From JBEINZ01 sp040377825 (GTDB taxonomy: Bacteria; Pseudomonadota; Alphaproteobacteria; Rhizobiales; Ancalomicrobiaceae): a DNA stretch of 13,400 nt. Below, piece by piece: positions 1 through 6,766 of this stretch. The notes below the pieces were generated by a model. That model was not told where the DNA came from and searched no databases. It worked only from the letters and a program-made list of their open reading frames with translations. Every line of letters starts with the position of its first letter. Position 1 is the first letter of the stretch. Made by a program: the position numbers and the translations under genes. The stretch covers positions 1 through 13,400 of the forward strand of contig JBEINZ010000059.1 of NCBI GenBank assembly GCA_040377825.1, given 5' to 3'.

Positions 1-116
1 AGCAGGCCAAGCAATGGTATAGCCGCGTGAAGTCCCGTCCGTCGTTTCGGCCGCTGCTTGCCGATCGGGTGCTCGCGATGCCCGCCGCGCCCTGTTACGT
101 CGACCTCGATTTCTGA
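1..116 (+). CDS. Glutathione S-transferase family protein, C-terminal end (partial)
   Basis: This is the last 37 codons of a gene that begins before the window; reading starts at base 3 and ends at TGA 114-116. The visible peptide reads QAKQWYSRVKSRPSFRPLLA, then DRVLAMPAAPCYVDLDF. The WYxRVKSRPSFRPLLADR pattern is what I recognise as the C-terminal helix and tail of a rhizobial glutathione S-transferase family protein. Such proteins have a thioredoxin-like N-terminal domain, not visible here, and a helical C-terminal domain, and act in the cytoplasm. The stop lies 9 bases before cmk, so the two may share a transcript. The assignment rests on the tail alone. Confidence 0.7.
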   Translation, partial: QAKQWYSRVKSRPSFRPLLADRVLAMPAAPCYVDLDF

Positions 117-125
117 GTTGCCGCC

Positions 126-797
126 ATGACCGATGTGCCTCCCAAGTCATTGCTGGTCATCAAGACACCGCTGGTCATCGCGATCGATGGGCCTGCCGCC
201 GCTGGCAAGGGAACGCTTGCCATGCGCCTCGCGGCACATTTTGCGCTGCCATATCTCGATACCGGCCTTCTATACCGTGCGATCGGTCGGATGATGGCCG
301 AGCGTGGTTATGACCTCGACGACGCTGAGCTCGCTGGCACTTTCGCGGCGCATCTCGATCCGGATGATCTCTCGCATCCCGGTCTGCGCGGCCATGAGGC
401 TGGCGAGTTCGCCAGCCGCGTCGCGGCGCATCCGCAGGTGCGCGCCGCCCTGCTTGATTTTCAGCGTGCCTTCGCGGCTGGACCCGTCGGCGCCGTGCTC
501 GACGGCCGCGATATCGGGACAACGATCTGTCCGGACGCGCCCGTTAAGATCTACGTAACCGCGACGGCCGAGGTCCGCGCCGCCCGCCGCACGGGCGAAC
601 TCGGCGCCAAGGGCCGAAATGTCGAGTATGAGCGAATTCTTGCGGAGATCCGTGAGCGCGACGCCCGCGATTCCGGCCGGGTCACCGCGCCGTTGCGCCC
701 CGCCGAGGATGCCGCCATCCTCGACACCAGCAATCTCGATCGGGAAGGCGCGTTTCGGGCGGCGCTTGACATCGTCGAGGCGAAGCGAGCGCCGTGA
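126..797 (+). CDS. cmk: Cytidylate kinase (CMP/dCMP kinase)
   Basis: Transfers phosphate from ATP to CMP or dCMP in the cytoplasm, recycling pyrimidine nucleotides for RNA, DNA and lipid precursor synthesis. The 223-residue length is normal for the family. The P-loop GPAAAGKGT is at residues 22-30, the nucleotide-monophosphate-binding DTGLLYR at 45-51, the DGRDIGT segment at 126-132, and the Arg-rich lid RERDARDSGR at 176-185. About 15 residues precede the usual start of the first strand (VIAIDGP), a modest N-terminal extension. The ATG at 126 has only a weak ribosome site (GAG, 114-117 region), so the true start is slightly uncertain. No terminator follows. In many alphaproteobacteria cmk lies between aroA and rpsA; here a GST-like gene precedes it and a transporter follows it. 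Confidence 0.96.
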   Translation: MTDVPPKSLLVIKTPLVIAIDGPAAAGKGTLAMRLAAHFALPYLDTGLLYRAIGRMMAERGYDLDDAELAGTFAAHLDPDDLSHPGLRGHEAGEFASRVAAHPQVRAALLDFQRAFAAGPVGAVLDGRDIGTTICPDAPVKIYVTATAEVRAARRTGELGAKGRNVEYERILAEIRERDARDSGRVTAPLRPAEDAAILDTSNLDREGAFRAALDIVEAKRAP

Positions 798-922
798 TCC
801 GAGCCCGTTTTCTCATGGCGCATCAATGCAACCGGCTAAACCCATTTCGCTTCGGCACTTGCATTTGATCTAAGGCCTCGTTCAAGATTGGCGACTAAAC
901 CCTCAACCTGAATGAGGCTCCC

Positions 923-1720
923 ATGCAGTCCTGGATGAAGGCGGCGCTTGGCGTCGCATCACTGTTTGCTCTCCTCCTTCCCGCAGCCGCCGCAGATTTG
1001 CCCGATCTGAAGGGCCGCACGATCATTGCGGTCACCGAGAATGCCTATCCGCCCTTGAACTTTGCCGATCCTAAGACCGGCAAGGGCATCGGCTGGGAGT
1101 ATGATGCGTTCAACGAGATCGCCAAGCGCCTGAACGCCAAGGTCGACTGGAAGCTTACGTCCTGGGACGCGATGATCCAGGCGGTGCGCGACGGGCAGTT
1201 CGATATTGGGATGGACGGCATTACCATCACCGACGAGCGCAAGCAGCAGGTGGACTTCTCGGACTCCTACATGACTTCTGAGCAGTTCATGCTGGTGCGC
1301 ACCGATGAGAAGCGCTTTGCCGATGCCAAGTCCTTCGCCGATTTCCAAAAGGGTCTGGTCGGGGCACAGGCCGGTACCACGAACTTCTACGTCGCCGTTT
1401 ACAGCGTGCTCGACGGCAACGAGGCCAACCCGCGCATCAAGCTGTTCGATACGTTCGGCGCCTCGGTGCAGGCCTTGAAGGCGGGAGACGTCGACACCGT
1501 CTTGATGGATAAGACCTCGGCCAATGGCTACATCGGCGCGTCGCCGGGCGCCTTCAAGGTGATCGGCGGGCCGCTCGGCAGCGAGGAATTCGGCTTCATC
1601 TTCAAGAAGGGCTCGGATCTCGTCGGCCCGATCAATGCCGCGATTGCCGCGCTGAAGGCCGATGGCACGTTCGATAAGCTGAACCAGAAGTGGTTCTTCG
1701 ATTACAAGAGCCAGAATTGA
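923..1720 (+). CDS. Polar amino acid ABC transporter, periplasmic substrate-binding protein
   Basis: A periplasmic solute-binding protein of the SBP_bac_3 family (GlnH/HisJ-like) that captures an amino acid and delivers it to the inner-membrane permease. Residues 1-24 form a Sec signal peptide: Lys at 6, a hydrophobic core, then AAAA before the mature DLPDLKGR. The mature part shows the family landmarks: WEYDAFNEIAKRL (about 58-70), TITDERKQQVDFS (101-113) with Arg106, the usual carboxylate-binding Arg, GAQAGTTNF (147-155) with the substrate-contacting Thr pair, and Asp196 in DTVLMDK, the usual amino-group ligand. These point to an alpha-amino acid ligand, but which one cannot be told. GAGG at 914-917 lies 5 bases before the ATG. 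The permease gene starts 7 bases after the stop. Confidence 0.93.
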   Translation: MQSWMKAALGVASLFALLLPAAAADLPDLKGRTIIAVTENAYPPLNFADPKTGKGIGWEYDAFNEIAKRLNAKVDWKLTSWDAMIQAVRDGQFDIGMDGITITDERKQQVDFSDSYMTSEQFMLVRTDEKRFADAKSFADFQKGLVGAQAGTTNFYVAVYSVLDGNEANPRIKLFDTFGASVQALKAGDVDTVLMDKTSANGYIGASPGAFKVIGGPLGSEEFGFIFKKGSDLVGPINAAIAALKADGTFDKLNQKWFFDYKSQN

Positions 1721-1727
1721 TCCCTCG

Positions 1728-2552
1728 GTGACCCCCACCGTGCCGGGACGTCGCGAGGCGCCGATTTGGTTGATCGCCGCCGTTGCATTGGCGGCGGCCT
1801 TCGGCTTGGCCATTGCGGCGAGCGACCAGTACCGAGCAATTTTCAACGCGATCTCGCGCGGCATCGCGGTCACGATTTTCGTGACCGCGATCGCCTTTAC
1901 CTGCGCTGCGGCGCTTGGCCTCGCGCTGGCACGCGCTGGCCTGTCGCGCCGACGGTGGCTGCGGGAAATCGCCACCTTCTATGTCGAGATCGTGCGCGGC
2001 ATCCCGGTACTGGTGCTGCTTTTCTACATGGCTTTCGTAGCTGCCCCAGCGCTCGTATGGCTCTGGAATCAGGTCGCCTTTCCGATCATTTCGCTCGGAT
2101 TGATCGACAAGGCGGAAATCCGCGATTTCGAGCTGATTTGGCGCGCGGTGGTCGCGCTGGTGATCTCCTATTCGGCCTTCCTGTCAGAGATCTTTCGCGC
2201 CGGGATTCAGTCCGTCGACCGCGGGCAAATCGAGGCCGCCAAGTCGCTCGGCATGCGACGGCTGGCGATCTTTCGGCTGATCATTCTGCCGCAGGCCTTC
2301 CGTACCGTGCTGCCGCCGCTCGGCAACGACTTCGTGGCCATGATCAAAGATTCGTCATTGGTCTCCGTGCTCGGCGTTCAAGACGTCACCCAGCTCGGAA
2401 AGATCTACTCATCCGGCACATTCTTGTTTTTCGAGACCTACAACATTGTTGCCTATATCTATCTCCTCATGACGGTCTCGCTGAGCCTCGCCGTGAGAGG
2501 CCTTGAGGCGCGACTGCGGCGCCACATAAGCGAACGTGATTCCGGCAGCTGA
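1728..2552 (+). CDS. Polar amino acid ABC transporter, permease (HisM/GlnP family)
   Basis: Inner-membrane permease that forms the translocation path for the amino acid delivered by the upstream binding protein. The 274-residue protein has hydrophobic segments near 13-31, 43-68, 90-113, 137-153 and 236-256. The EAA loop that docks to the ATPase is intact at about 166-192, with EAAKSLG at 169-175 and ILPQAFR at 186-192; NDFVAMIKDSSLVSVLGV (200-217) is also typical. The start is GTG at 1728, only 7 bases after the previous stop, so translation is probably coupled. No GlnQ-type ATPase gene follows, although the EAA loop implies one; the ATPase must be encoded elsewhere if the system works. Gene order and spacing make the two genes an operon. 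Confidence 0.93.
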   Translation: MTPTVPGRREAPIWLIAAVALAAAFGLAIAASDQYRAIFNAISRGIAVTIFVTAIAFTCAAALGLALARAGLSRRRWLREIATFYVEIVRGIPVLVLLFYMAFVAAPALVWLWNQVAFPIISLGLIDKAEIRDFELIWRAVVALVISYSAFLSEIFRAGIQSVDRGQIEAAKSLGMRRLAIFRLIILPQAFRTVLPPLGNDFVAMIKDSSLVSVLGVQDVTQLGKIYSSGTFLFFETYNIVAYIYLLMTVSLSLAVRGLEARLRRHISERDSGS

Positions 2553-2567
2553 TTCAAACTGTCGTTC

Positions 2568-2596
2568 TTGCTGTTCGTCGCCAGTTTCGCTATATC
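2568..2596 (+). promoter_or_regulatory. Candidate sigma-70-type promoter for rpsA
   Basis: TTGCTG (2568-2573) and TATATC (2591-2596) are separated by 17 bases. This resembles the alphaproteobacterial housekeeping pattern TTGAC / CTATAT (CTATAT lies at 2590-2595). It begins just after the permease stop codon, which fits an independent promoter for rpsA. It was judged by eye only. Confidence 0.45.
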
Positions 2597-2783
2597 ACGC
2601 GCGGATTTCGAGCTATTGCCGCCATGCGGCGGCTTGAACAAGTTCGCGTTCTTTCCGTTGATGACGGACGGCCCGCGCTCTCGCCGCCCGGCACCGTCGA
2701 TCGGATCCCGGGCAAGCGTCCAATCAATCACGGTCTCGACCACCGTTCGCCAGCGCCGGCCCTCGGGAGCGATCCTCGGGTGT

Positions 2784-2805
2784 TTCCTCTGTTTTAAGAG
2801 GAAAT
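2784..2805 (+). promoter_or_regulatory. Hairpin in the rpsA leader
   Basis: TTTCCTCT (2784-2791) and AGAGGAAA (2798-2805) form a perfect 8-base-pair stem with a 6-base loop GTTTTA, 67 bases upstream of the rpsA start. The right arm contains AGAGGA, a Shine-Dalgarno-like sequence, but no start codon sits close after it. No T-run follows the stem, so it is not a standard terminator. A role in translational control of S1 is possible but unproven. Confidence 0.5.
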
Positions 2806-2872
2806 CGGGCGGCGGCGGGACCGATCGCAACCCAAAACCGCTGGCGCATGCCGCAAGGCACCAGGAGTCTTT

Positions 2873-4570
2873 ATGTCCGTACTGAACCCATCCCGCGAGG
2901 ATTTCGCGGCCCTGCTCGAAGAGTCGTTCCTCGGCGCCGATTTACATGAAGGATCCGTGGTCAAGGGCCGGGTCGTCGGCATCGAAAAGGACCTCGCGGT
3001 CATCGATGTCGGCCTCAAGGTCGAGGGCCGCGTGGCCCTTAAGGAATTCGGCGCCCAGGCGCGCGACGGTCAGTTGAAGATCGGCGACGTGGTCGAGGTC
3101 TATCTCGATCGGGTCGAAAACGCCCTCGGCGAAGCGGTGATCAGCCGCGAGAAAGCTCGACGCGAAGAGAGCTGGACGCGCCTTGAGGAGGCCTTCAACA
3201 AGAATGAGAAGGTCACTGGCATCATCTTCAATCAGGTGAAGGGCGGCTTTACGGTCGACCTCGACGGCGCGGTGGCGTTCTTGCCGCGCAGCCAGGTCGA
3301 CATCCGTCCGGTGCGCGATGTCGGTCCGCTGATGCATGTGCAGCAGCCATTCCAGATCCTCAAGATGGACAAGCGCCGCGGCAACATTGTCGTCTCGCGC
3401 CGGACCGTCCTGGAAGAGACGCGCGCAGAACAGCGTTCGGAGCTCGTCCAGAGCCTGCAGGAAGGTCAGATCGTCGACGGCGTGGTCAAGAACATCACCG
3501 ATTATGGGGCGTTCGTTGATCTTGGCGGCATCGACGGTCTCCTCCACGTCACCGATATTGCGTGGCGCCGCATCAATCACCCGAGCGAGGTCCTCTCGAT
3601 CGGCCAGACCGTGCGCGTGCAGATCATACGCGTCAATCCGGACACGCACCGCATCTCGCTCGGCATGAAGCAGCTGGAATCGGATCCGTGGGACGGCATC
3701 GTCGCCAAGTATCCAGTCAGCGCCAAGTTCTCCGGCCGCGTCACGAACATCACCGATTATGGCGCGTTCGTGGAACTGGAGCCGGGCATCGAGGGTCTGA
3801 TCCACGTCTTCGAGATGTCCTGGACCAAGAAGAACGTCCATCCGGGCAAGATTGTCTCCACCTCTCAGGAGGTCGAGGTGATGGTGCTCGAAGTGGATGC
3901 GGTGAAGCGCCGTATCTCGCTCGGCCTCAAGCAGACGCTAGCCAATCCCTGGGAAATCTTTGTCGAGAAGTTCCCGGTCGGCACGCTGGTTGAGGGCGAG
4001 GTCAAGAACAAGACCGAGTTCGGCCTGTTTATCGGCTTGGACGGCGACGTCGACGGCATGGTCCATCTCTCGGATCTCGACTGGAACCGTCCGGGCGAGC
4101 AGGTGATCGAAGAGTATAAGCGCGGCGACAAGCTCAAGGCGCTTGTGCTCGACGTTGACGTTGAGAAGGAGCGCATCTCGCTCGGTGTCAAGCAGCTTGC
4201 CGGCGACCCCTTCGAGAAGGCTGGCGACATTCGCCGCGGCCAGATCGTCACCTGCGAGATCATCGAGGTGAAGGAGTCCGGGATCGATGTGAAGATCGTG
4301 GATACCGACTTCACGACGTTCATCAAGCGTGCCGAACTCAGCCGCGAGCGTGGTGAACAGCGTCCGGACCGGTTTGCGGCCGGCGAGCGGGTCGACGCCC
4401 GCGTCGTTCAGTTCGATCGCAAAACTCGCAAGGTTCAGGTGTCCATTAAGGCGCTCGAAGTGGCCGAGGAAAAGGAAGCGATTGCGCAGTTCGGTTCGTC
4501 CGACTCGGGTGCCTCGCTCGGCGACATTCTCGGCGCTGCCCTGAAAGCCCGTCAGGACGGCGACAAGTAA
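2873..4570 (+). CDS. rpsA: 30S ribosomal protein S1
   Basis: RNA-binding protein of the small ribosomal subunit that unwinds and recruits mRNAs for translation initiation. At 565 residues it has the usual alphaproteobacterial length, with six S1 OB-fold repeats at about 27-93, 112-177, 198-266, 283-353, 370-440 and 455-527. The nearly repeated signatures KNITDYGAFVDLGGIDGLLH (207-226) and TNITDYGAFVELEPGIEGLI (291-310) mark repeats 3 and 4. Each of repeats 3 to 5 ends in an RISLG motif. The C-terminus EEKEAIAQFGSSDSGASLGD (532-551) is typical of the rhizobial protein. AGGAG lies a few bases before the ATG. One oddity is residue 313, Phe (TTC) in HVFEMSW, where S1 proteins normally have Ser (HVSEMSW). 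A strong terminator follows. Confidence 0.98.
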   Translation: MSVLNPSREDFAALLEESFLGADLHEGSVVKGRVVGIEKDLAVIDVGLKVEGRVALKEFGAQARDGQLKIGDVVEVYLDRVENALGEAVISREKARREESWTRLEEAFNKNEKVTGIIFNQVKGGFTVDLDGAVAFLPRSQVDIRPVRDVGPLMHVQQPFQILKMDKRRGNIVVSRRTVLEETRAEQRSELVQSLQEGQIVDGVVKNITDYGAFVDLGGIDGLLHVTDIAWRRINHPSEVLSIGQTVRVQIIRVNPDTHRISLGMKQLESDPWDGIVAKYPVSAKFSGRVTNITDYGAFVELEPGIEGLIHVFEMSWTKKNVHPGKIVSTSQEVEVMVLEVDAVKRRISLGLKQTLANPWEIFVEKFPVGTLVEGEVKNKTEFGLFIGLDGDVDGMVHLSDLDWNRPGEQVIEEYKRGDKLKALVLDVDVEKERISLGVKQLAGDPFEKAGDIRRGQIVTCEIIEVKESGIDVKIVDTDFTTFIKRAELSRERGEQRPDRFAAGERVDARVVQFDRKTRKVQVSIKALEVAEEKEAIAQFGSSDSGASLGDILGAALKARQDGDK

Positions 4571-4598
4571 TCGACCGTGTCGACCTTCATGATACGAC

Positions 4599-4627
4599 AA
4601 AGCCCGCGTCATCGACGCGGGCTTTTT
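4599..4627 (+). terminator. Rho-independent terminator of rpsA
   Basis: AAAGCCCGCGTC (4599-4610) pairs perfectly with GACGCGGGCTTT (4614-4625) around a 3-base loop ATC, and the T-run is TTTTT (4623-4627). It starts 28 bases after the rpsA stop. On the opposite strand the stem is followed by only three T residues, so it should act much less well for the convergent minus-strand gene. Confidence 0.93.
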
Positions 4628-4635
4628 GTTGGATC

Positions 4636-4679
4636 AGAGCCTCTCGGTCGGATGAATCCATCCGATCGGGAAATGCTCT
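4636..4679. repeat. Palindromic repeat-like element
   Basis: A 44-base imperfect palindrome. Outer arms AGAGC (4636-4640) and GCTCT (4675-4679) enclose a strong stem, CGGTCGGATG (4645-4654) against CATCCGATCG (4659-4668), with one G-T wobble and a 4-base loop AATC. Read on the minus strand it begins AGAGCATTTCCCGATCGG, which resembles short dispersed palindromes I associate with rhizobial and methylotroph intergenic regions; that family link is from memory. No second copy was seen in the window. It overlaps the stop codon of the minus-strand gene (4678-4680) and could also act as that gene's mRNA 3' hairpin. Confidence 0.5.
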
Positions 4680-5529
4680 ATCGCGCGCGGACATAGACGA
4701 TCCGTGGATCGTTCCAACGGGCGTGCTGATGACATTGTACCGAGCGATGGTAGGGGACGCCGTTCGAGGGTTGACGATGGTAGTGGCACCATCCCACCTG
4801 CGCCCCGAGTGCAAAGCTTGTCACGGCTATGCCGAAGTAAGGCAACCCAGACTGCCAGGGTCGCCATTGCCGCCGCGTTTCCTCGTAGCGCGGGCGCCGA
4901 CGATCAAACTTATTACTGAAAGGTTGACGTTTACGGAAATCTGTTTCGCCAAATCCCTGTCGCATGGGGGGTCTTTCAGTGCCCATGGGCGGATAGACCA
5001 CAGGCGGACGTCGGCGGCGTACAACGTCGCTTTGAGCTCTTGCCTCCTGCCAAGATGTCATCACCGGTCCGTTGTCGAGCGGGACCGCATCGACATCGCT
5101 TCGAAAGCCGCGTCTGCTATAGGGCTCCGTGAATGAGTCTTGGCCCGTGGAGCGCAAGCCCGGTCGATAGCCAGACGGACGTTCGTCCATGCGGCCTTCG
5201 ACGTCGGGTAGGCGGCGTGGCCGGAAGCCGGCGGGTGCGTCGCCGAGATTAGTTCCATTTTTGAATTGGTAGGGCACATACCCTGCCGGCGGGCCCAACT
5301 TAACGGGCGGCGCCGATTGCTTGCCGGTTGGTGGATAAAGCAATGGGTCGACCGTTTGGGCAGTGGCCGTGACACCACCGACGACGATTGTGCTGAGCGC
5401 AATCAATCCCGAAATCGCGCTTCGCGTTAAAGCTTGAGCCTTAACGTGGCGCGCCGTTGACGTACACCCCGCTCGATCTTCGATTAACGGGCGTCCATTG
5501 GACCCGTCGAACCCTATCCGGATATTCAT
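4678..5529 (-). CDS. Exported Arg/Pro-rich protein of unknown function with two CHxH motifs
   Basis: I do not recognise a family. The 283-residue protein has a long polar N-region (1-38), a hydrophobic stretch (39-56) and a signal-peptidase-like ATA-Q site (55-58), so export to the periplasm or envelope is likely. The mature part is rich in Arg, Pro, Gly and Tyr (PPTGK, PPAGYVPY, RRRRPP, RRRPRYEETRRQW) and looks largely disordered. Near the end come a short hydrophobic patch (231-246) and two CHxH motifs, at 248-251 and 266-269. The start chosen is ATG at 5529: AGGAG (5536-5540) lies 6 bases away, whereas the in-frame ATG at 5535 abuts it. It sits alone between rpsA and sppA, on the opposite strand to both. 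By eye its G+C is lower than that of rpsA. The stop overlaps a palindromic element. Confidence 0.72.
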   Translation of the reverse strand: MNIRIGFDGSNGRPLIEDRAGCTSTARHVKAQALTRSAISGLIALSTIVVGGVTATAQTVDPLLYPPTGKQSAPPVKLGPPAGYVPYQFKNGTNLGDAPAGFRPRRLPDVEGRMDERPSGYRPGLRSTGQDSFTEPYSRRGFRSDVDAVPLDNGPVMTSWQEARAQSDVVRRRRPPVVYPPMGTERPPMRQGFGETDFRKRQPFSNKFDRRRPRYEETRRQWRPWQSGLPYFGIAVTSFALGAQVGWCHYHRQPSNGVPYHRSVQCHQHARWNDPRIVYVRAR

Positions 5530-5773
5530 TGGCATCTCCTGTTATGACGATGGAGCGCCGACCGCTCGAAGGGTCAATTCACACCGACCACCCGCGTTTC
5601 CACGCGATATATATATTTTCCAGAACATTGGAGCGCGAGGGACGTTTCAGATCGAAAGGAACCCGCGCTACCTAAAAATGGTATGGCGAAGGTCGGCAAC
5701 TCATCGACTTGCACGCAGGTCTTGCCGGTCGTCGTGACGCCTGTTACCGCTTTTGCGTTGAAGGAGAGTTTTC

Positions 5774-6766
5774 ATGTCCCTGGATGCGGATGCCATTCTC
5801 GATCGCCGCCGGTTGAAGCGGCGCATTGGGCTCTGGCGCATTTTAGCCTTTCTCTTCGCGGCCGTGGCCGGGTTGGGTATGATCGCATGGGCCGGCGGGC
5901 TTGGATCGTCTATCGGATACGCGACTGCCCATATCGCGCGCCTCAAGATCGCGGGCTTCATCCACATTGACCGACAGCTCTTGGAAACGATCGAGGCGGT
6001 CGGCAAAAACCGGAACGTCAAGGGCGTCATTGTCGTGATTGAAAGTTCCGGCGGGACGACATCCGGCGGCGAGGCAATCCAGGAAGCGATCCGCAAACTC
6101 GCCGGCAAAAAGCCAACCGTCGCTCATGTCGACACGCTCGCCGCCTCCGCCGCCTACATGATCGCGCTCGGGGCGGATCAGATTGTGGCGCGCCGCAGCG
6201 CGATCATCGGTTCCATCGGCGTTCTGGTTCAATGGGGCGAAGTAACAGGTCTCATGGACAAGGTCGGCGTGAAACTGCAAGAGGTGAAATCGACCCCGCT
6301 TAAGGCCGAACCGACCCCGTTCAAGCCGGCGTCGCCTGAAGCGAAGGCGATGCTGGATTCGATGGTTCAGGATAGTTATCGTTGGTTCGTTGGCATGGTC
6401 GCGGAGCGACGCGGCTTATCCGTGGAAGAGGCCCGAACGCTGGCGGATGGTCGCGTCGTGACCGGTGCACAGGCGAAAGACCTCAAGCTGATTGACGCGA
6501 TTGGCGGGCCCGATGTCGCCAAAAACTGGCTGGAAACGGCGCGGGGCGTGGAGAAGGATCTGCCAATTAAAGACTGGAAACCGTCAGAGGAATGGCTCCC
6601 GCTTCCGGAAGCTGAATCCCTTGCAGCTGCTGTAACGCGGGGTGTTTTATCCGCGATTGGACTGCAAACTGTAATCTCGGGTACTGGCGAGCTTGACGGT
6701 CTCAGGTCTGTGTGGAACCCTACTATTCACCAGAATATGAATGAATTTCCGGGGATTGGGCAATGA
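5774..6766 (+). CDS. sppA: Signal peptide peptidase SppA-type serine protease (S49 family)
   Basis: Inner-membrane protease with its active site on the periplasmic side; the family degrades leftover signal peptides and some membrane proteins. The 330-residue protein is the short, single-domain form (E. coli SppA is a tandem duplication). A membrane anchor lies at about 18-42 after a basic N-terminus. The protease domain runs from about 55 to 260. SSGGTTSGGE (91-100) is the conserved loop, Ser125 in TLAASAAY is the expected nucleophile, and Lys177 in STPLKAEPTPF is the expected general base. DGRVVTGAQAKDLKLID matches the family's C-terminal part. GGAG lies 7 bases before the ATG. The gene overlaps ihfB by 4 bases, so translation of the two is probably coupled. 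Confidence 0.93.
   Translation: MSLDADAILDRRRLKRRIGLWRILAFLFAAVAGLGMIAWAGGLGSSIGYATAHIARLKIAGFIHIDRQLLETIEAVGKNRNVKGVIVVIESSGGTTSGGEAIQEAIRKLAGKKPTVAHVDTLAASAAYMIALGADQIVARRSAIIGSIGVLVQWGEVTGLMDKVGVKLQEVKSTPLKAEPTPFKPASPEAKAMLDSMVQDSYRWFVGMVAERRGLSVEEARTLADGRVVTGAQAKDLKLIDAIGGPDVAKNWLETARGVEKDLPIKDWKPSEEWLPLPEAESLAAAVTRGVLSAIGLQTVISGTGELDGLRSVWNPTIHQNMNEFPGIGQ

Larger units (their letters stand above)
2553..2872 (+). other. Intergenic region and probable structured 5' leader of rpsA
   Basis: This 320-base stretch holds no convincing gene; open frames crossing it lack ribosome sites and family features. It contains a candidate promoter (2568-2596). Beyond that are a GC-rich hairpin GCCGCC-ATGC-GGCGGC (2618-2633), a 7-base direct repeat CCTCGGG (2762-2768 and 2775-2781), a second hairpin (2784-2805), and the rpsA ribosome site AGGAG just before ATG. 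If the promoter is used, the rpsA mRNA has a leader of roughly 270 nucleotides. In E. coli the rpsA leader folds and S1 represses its own translation; a similar role here is inference. Confidence 0.5.

Noticed and set aside
901..917. Small inverted repeat CCTCA/TGAGG whose right arm covers the ribosome site of the ABC binding-protein gene.
   Set aside because: Only five base pairs with a 7-base loop; this is common by chance and too weak to claim regulation.
959..1975. Long minus-strand open frame (338 codons) opposite the ABC transporter genes.
   Set aside because: It lies antisense to two clearly recognisable genes and spans their boundary; its composition is that of a GC-rich shadow frame with no family features.
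2942..3841. Long minus-strand open frame (299 codons) opposite rpsA.
   Set aside because: Fully antisense to a certain ribosomal protein gene, with no ribosome site or recognisable domain; a codon-bias shadow.
5549..5577. Possible minus-strand promoter for the exported protein gene (TTGACC at 5577-5572).
   Set aside because: The -10 position reads TCCATC, a poor match, and would leave almost no leader before the ribosome site.
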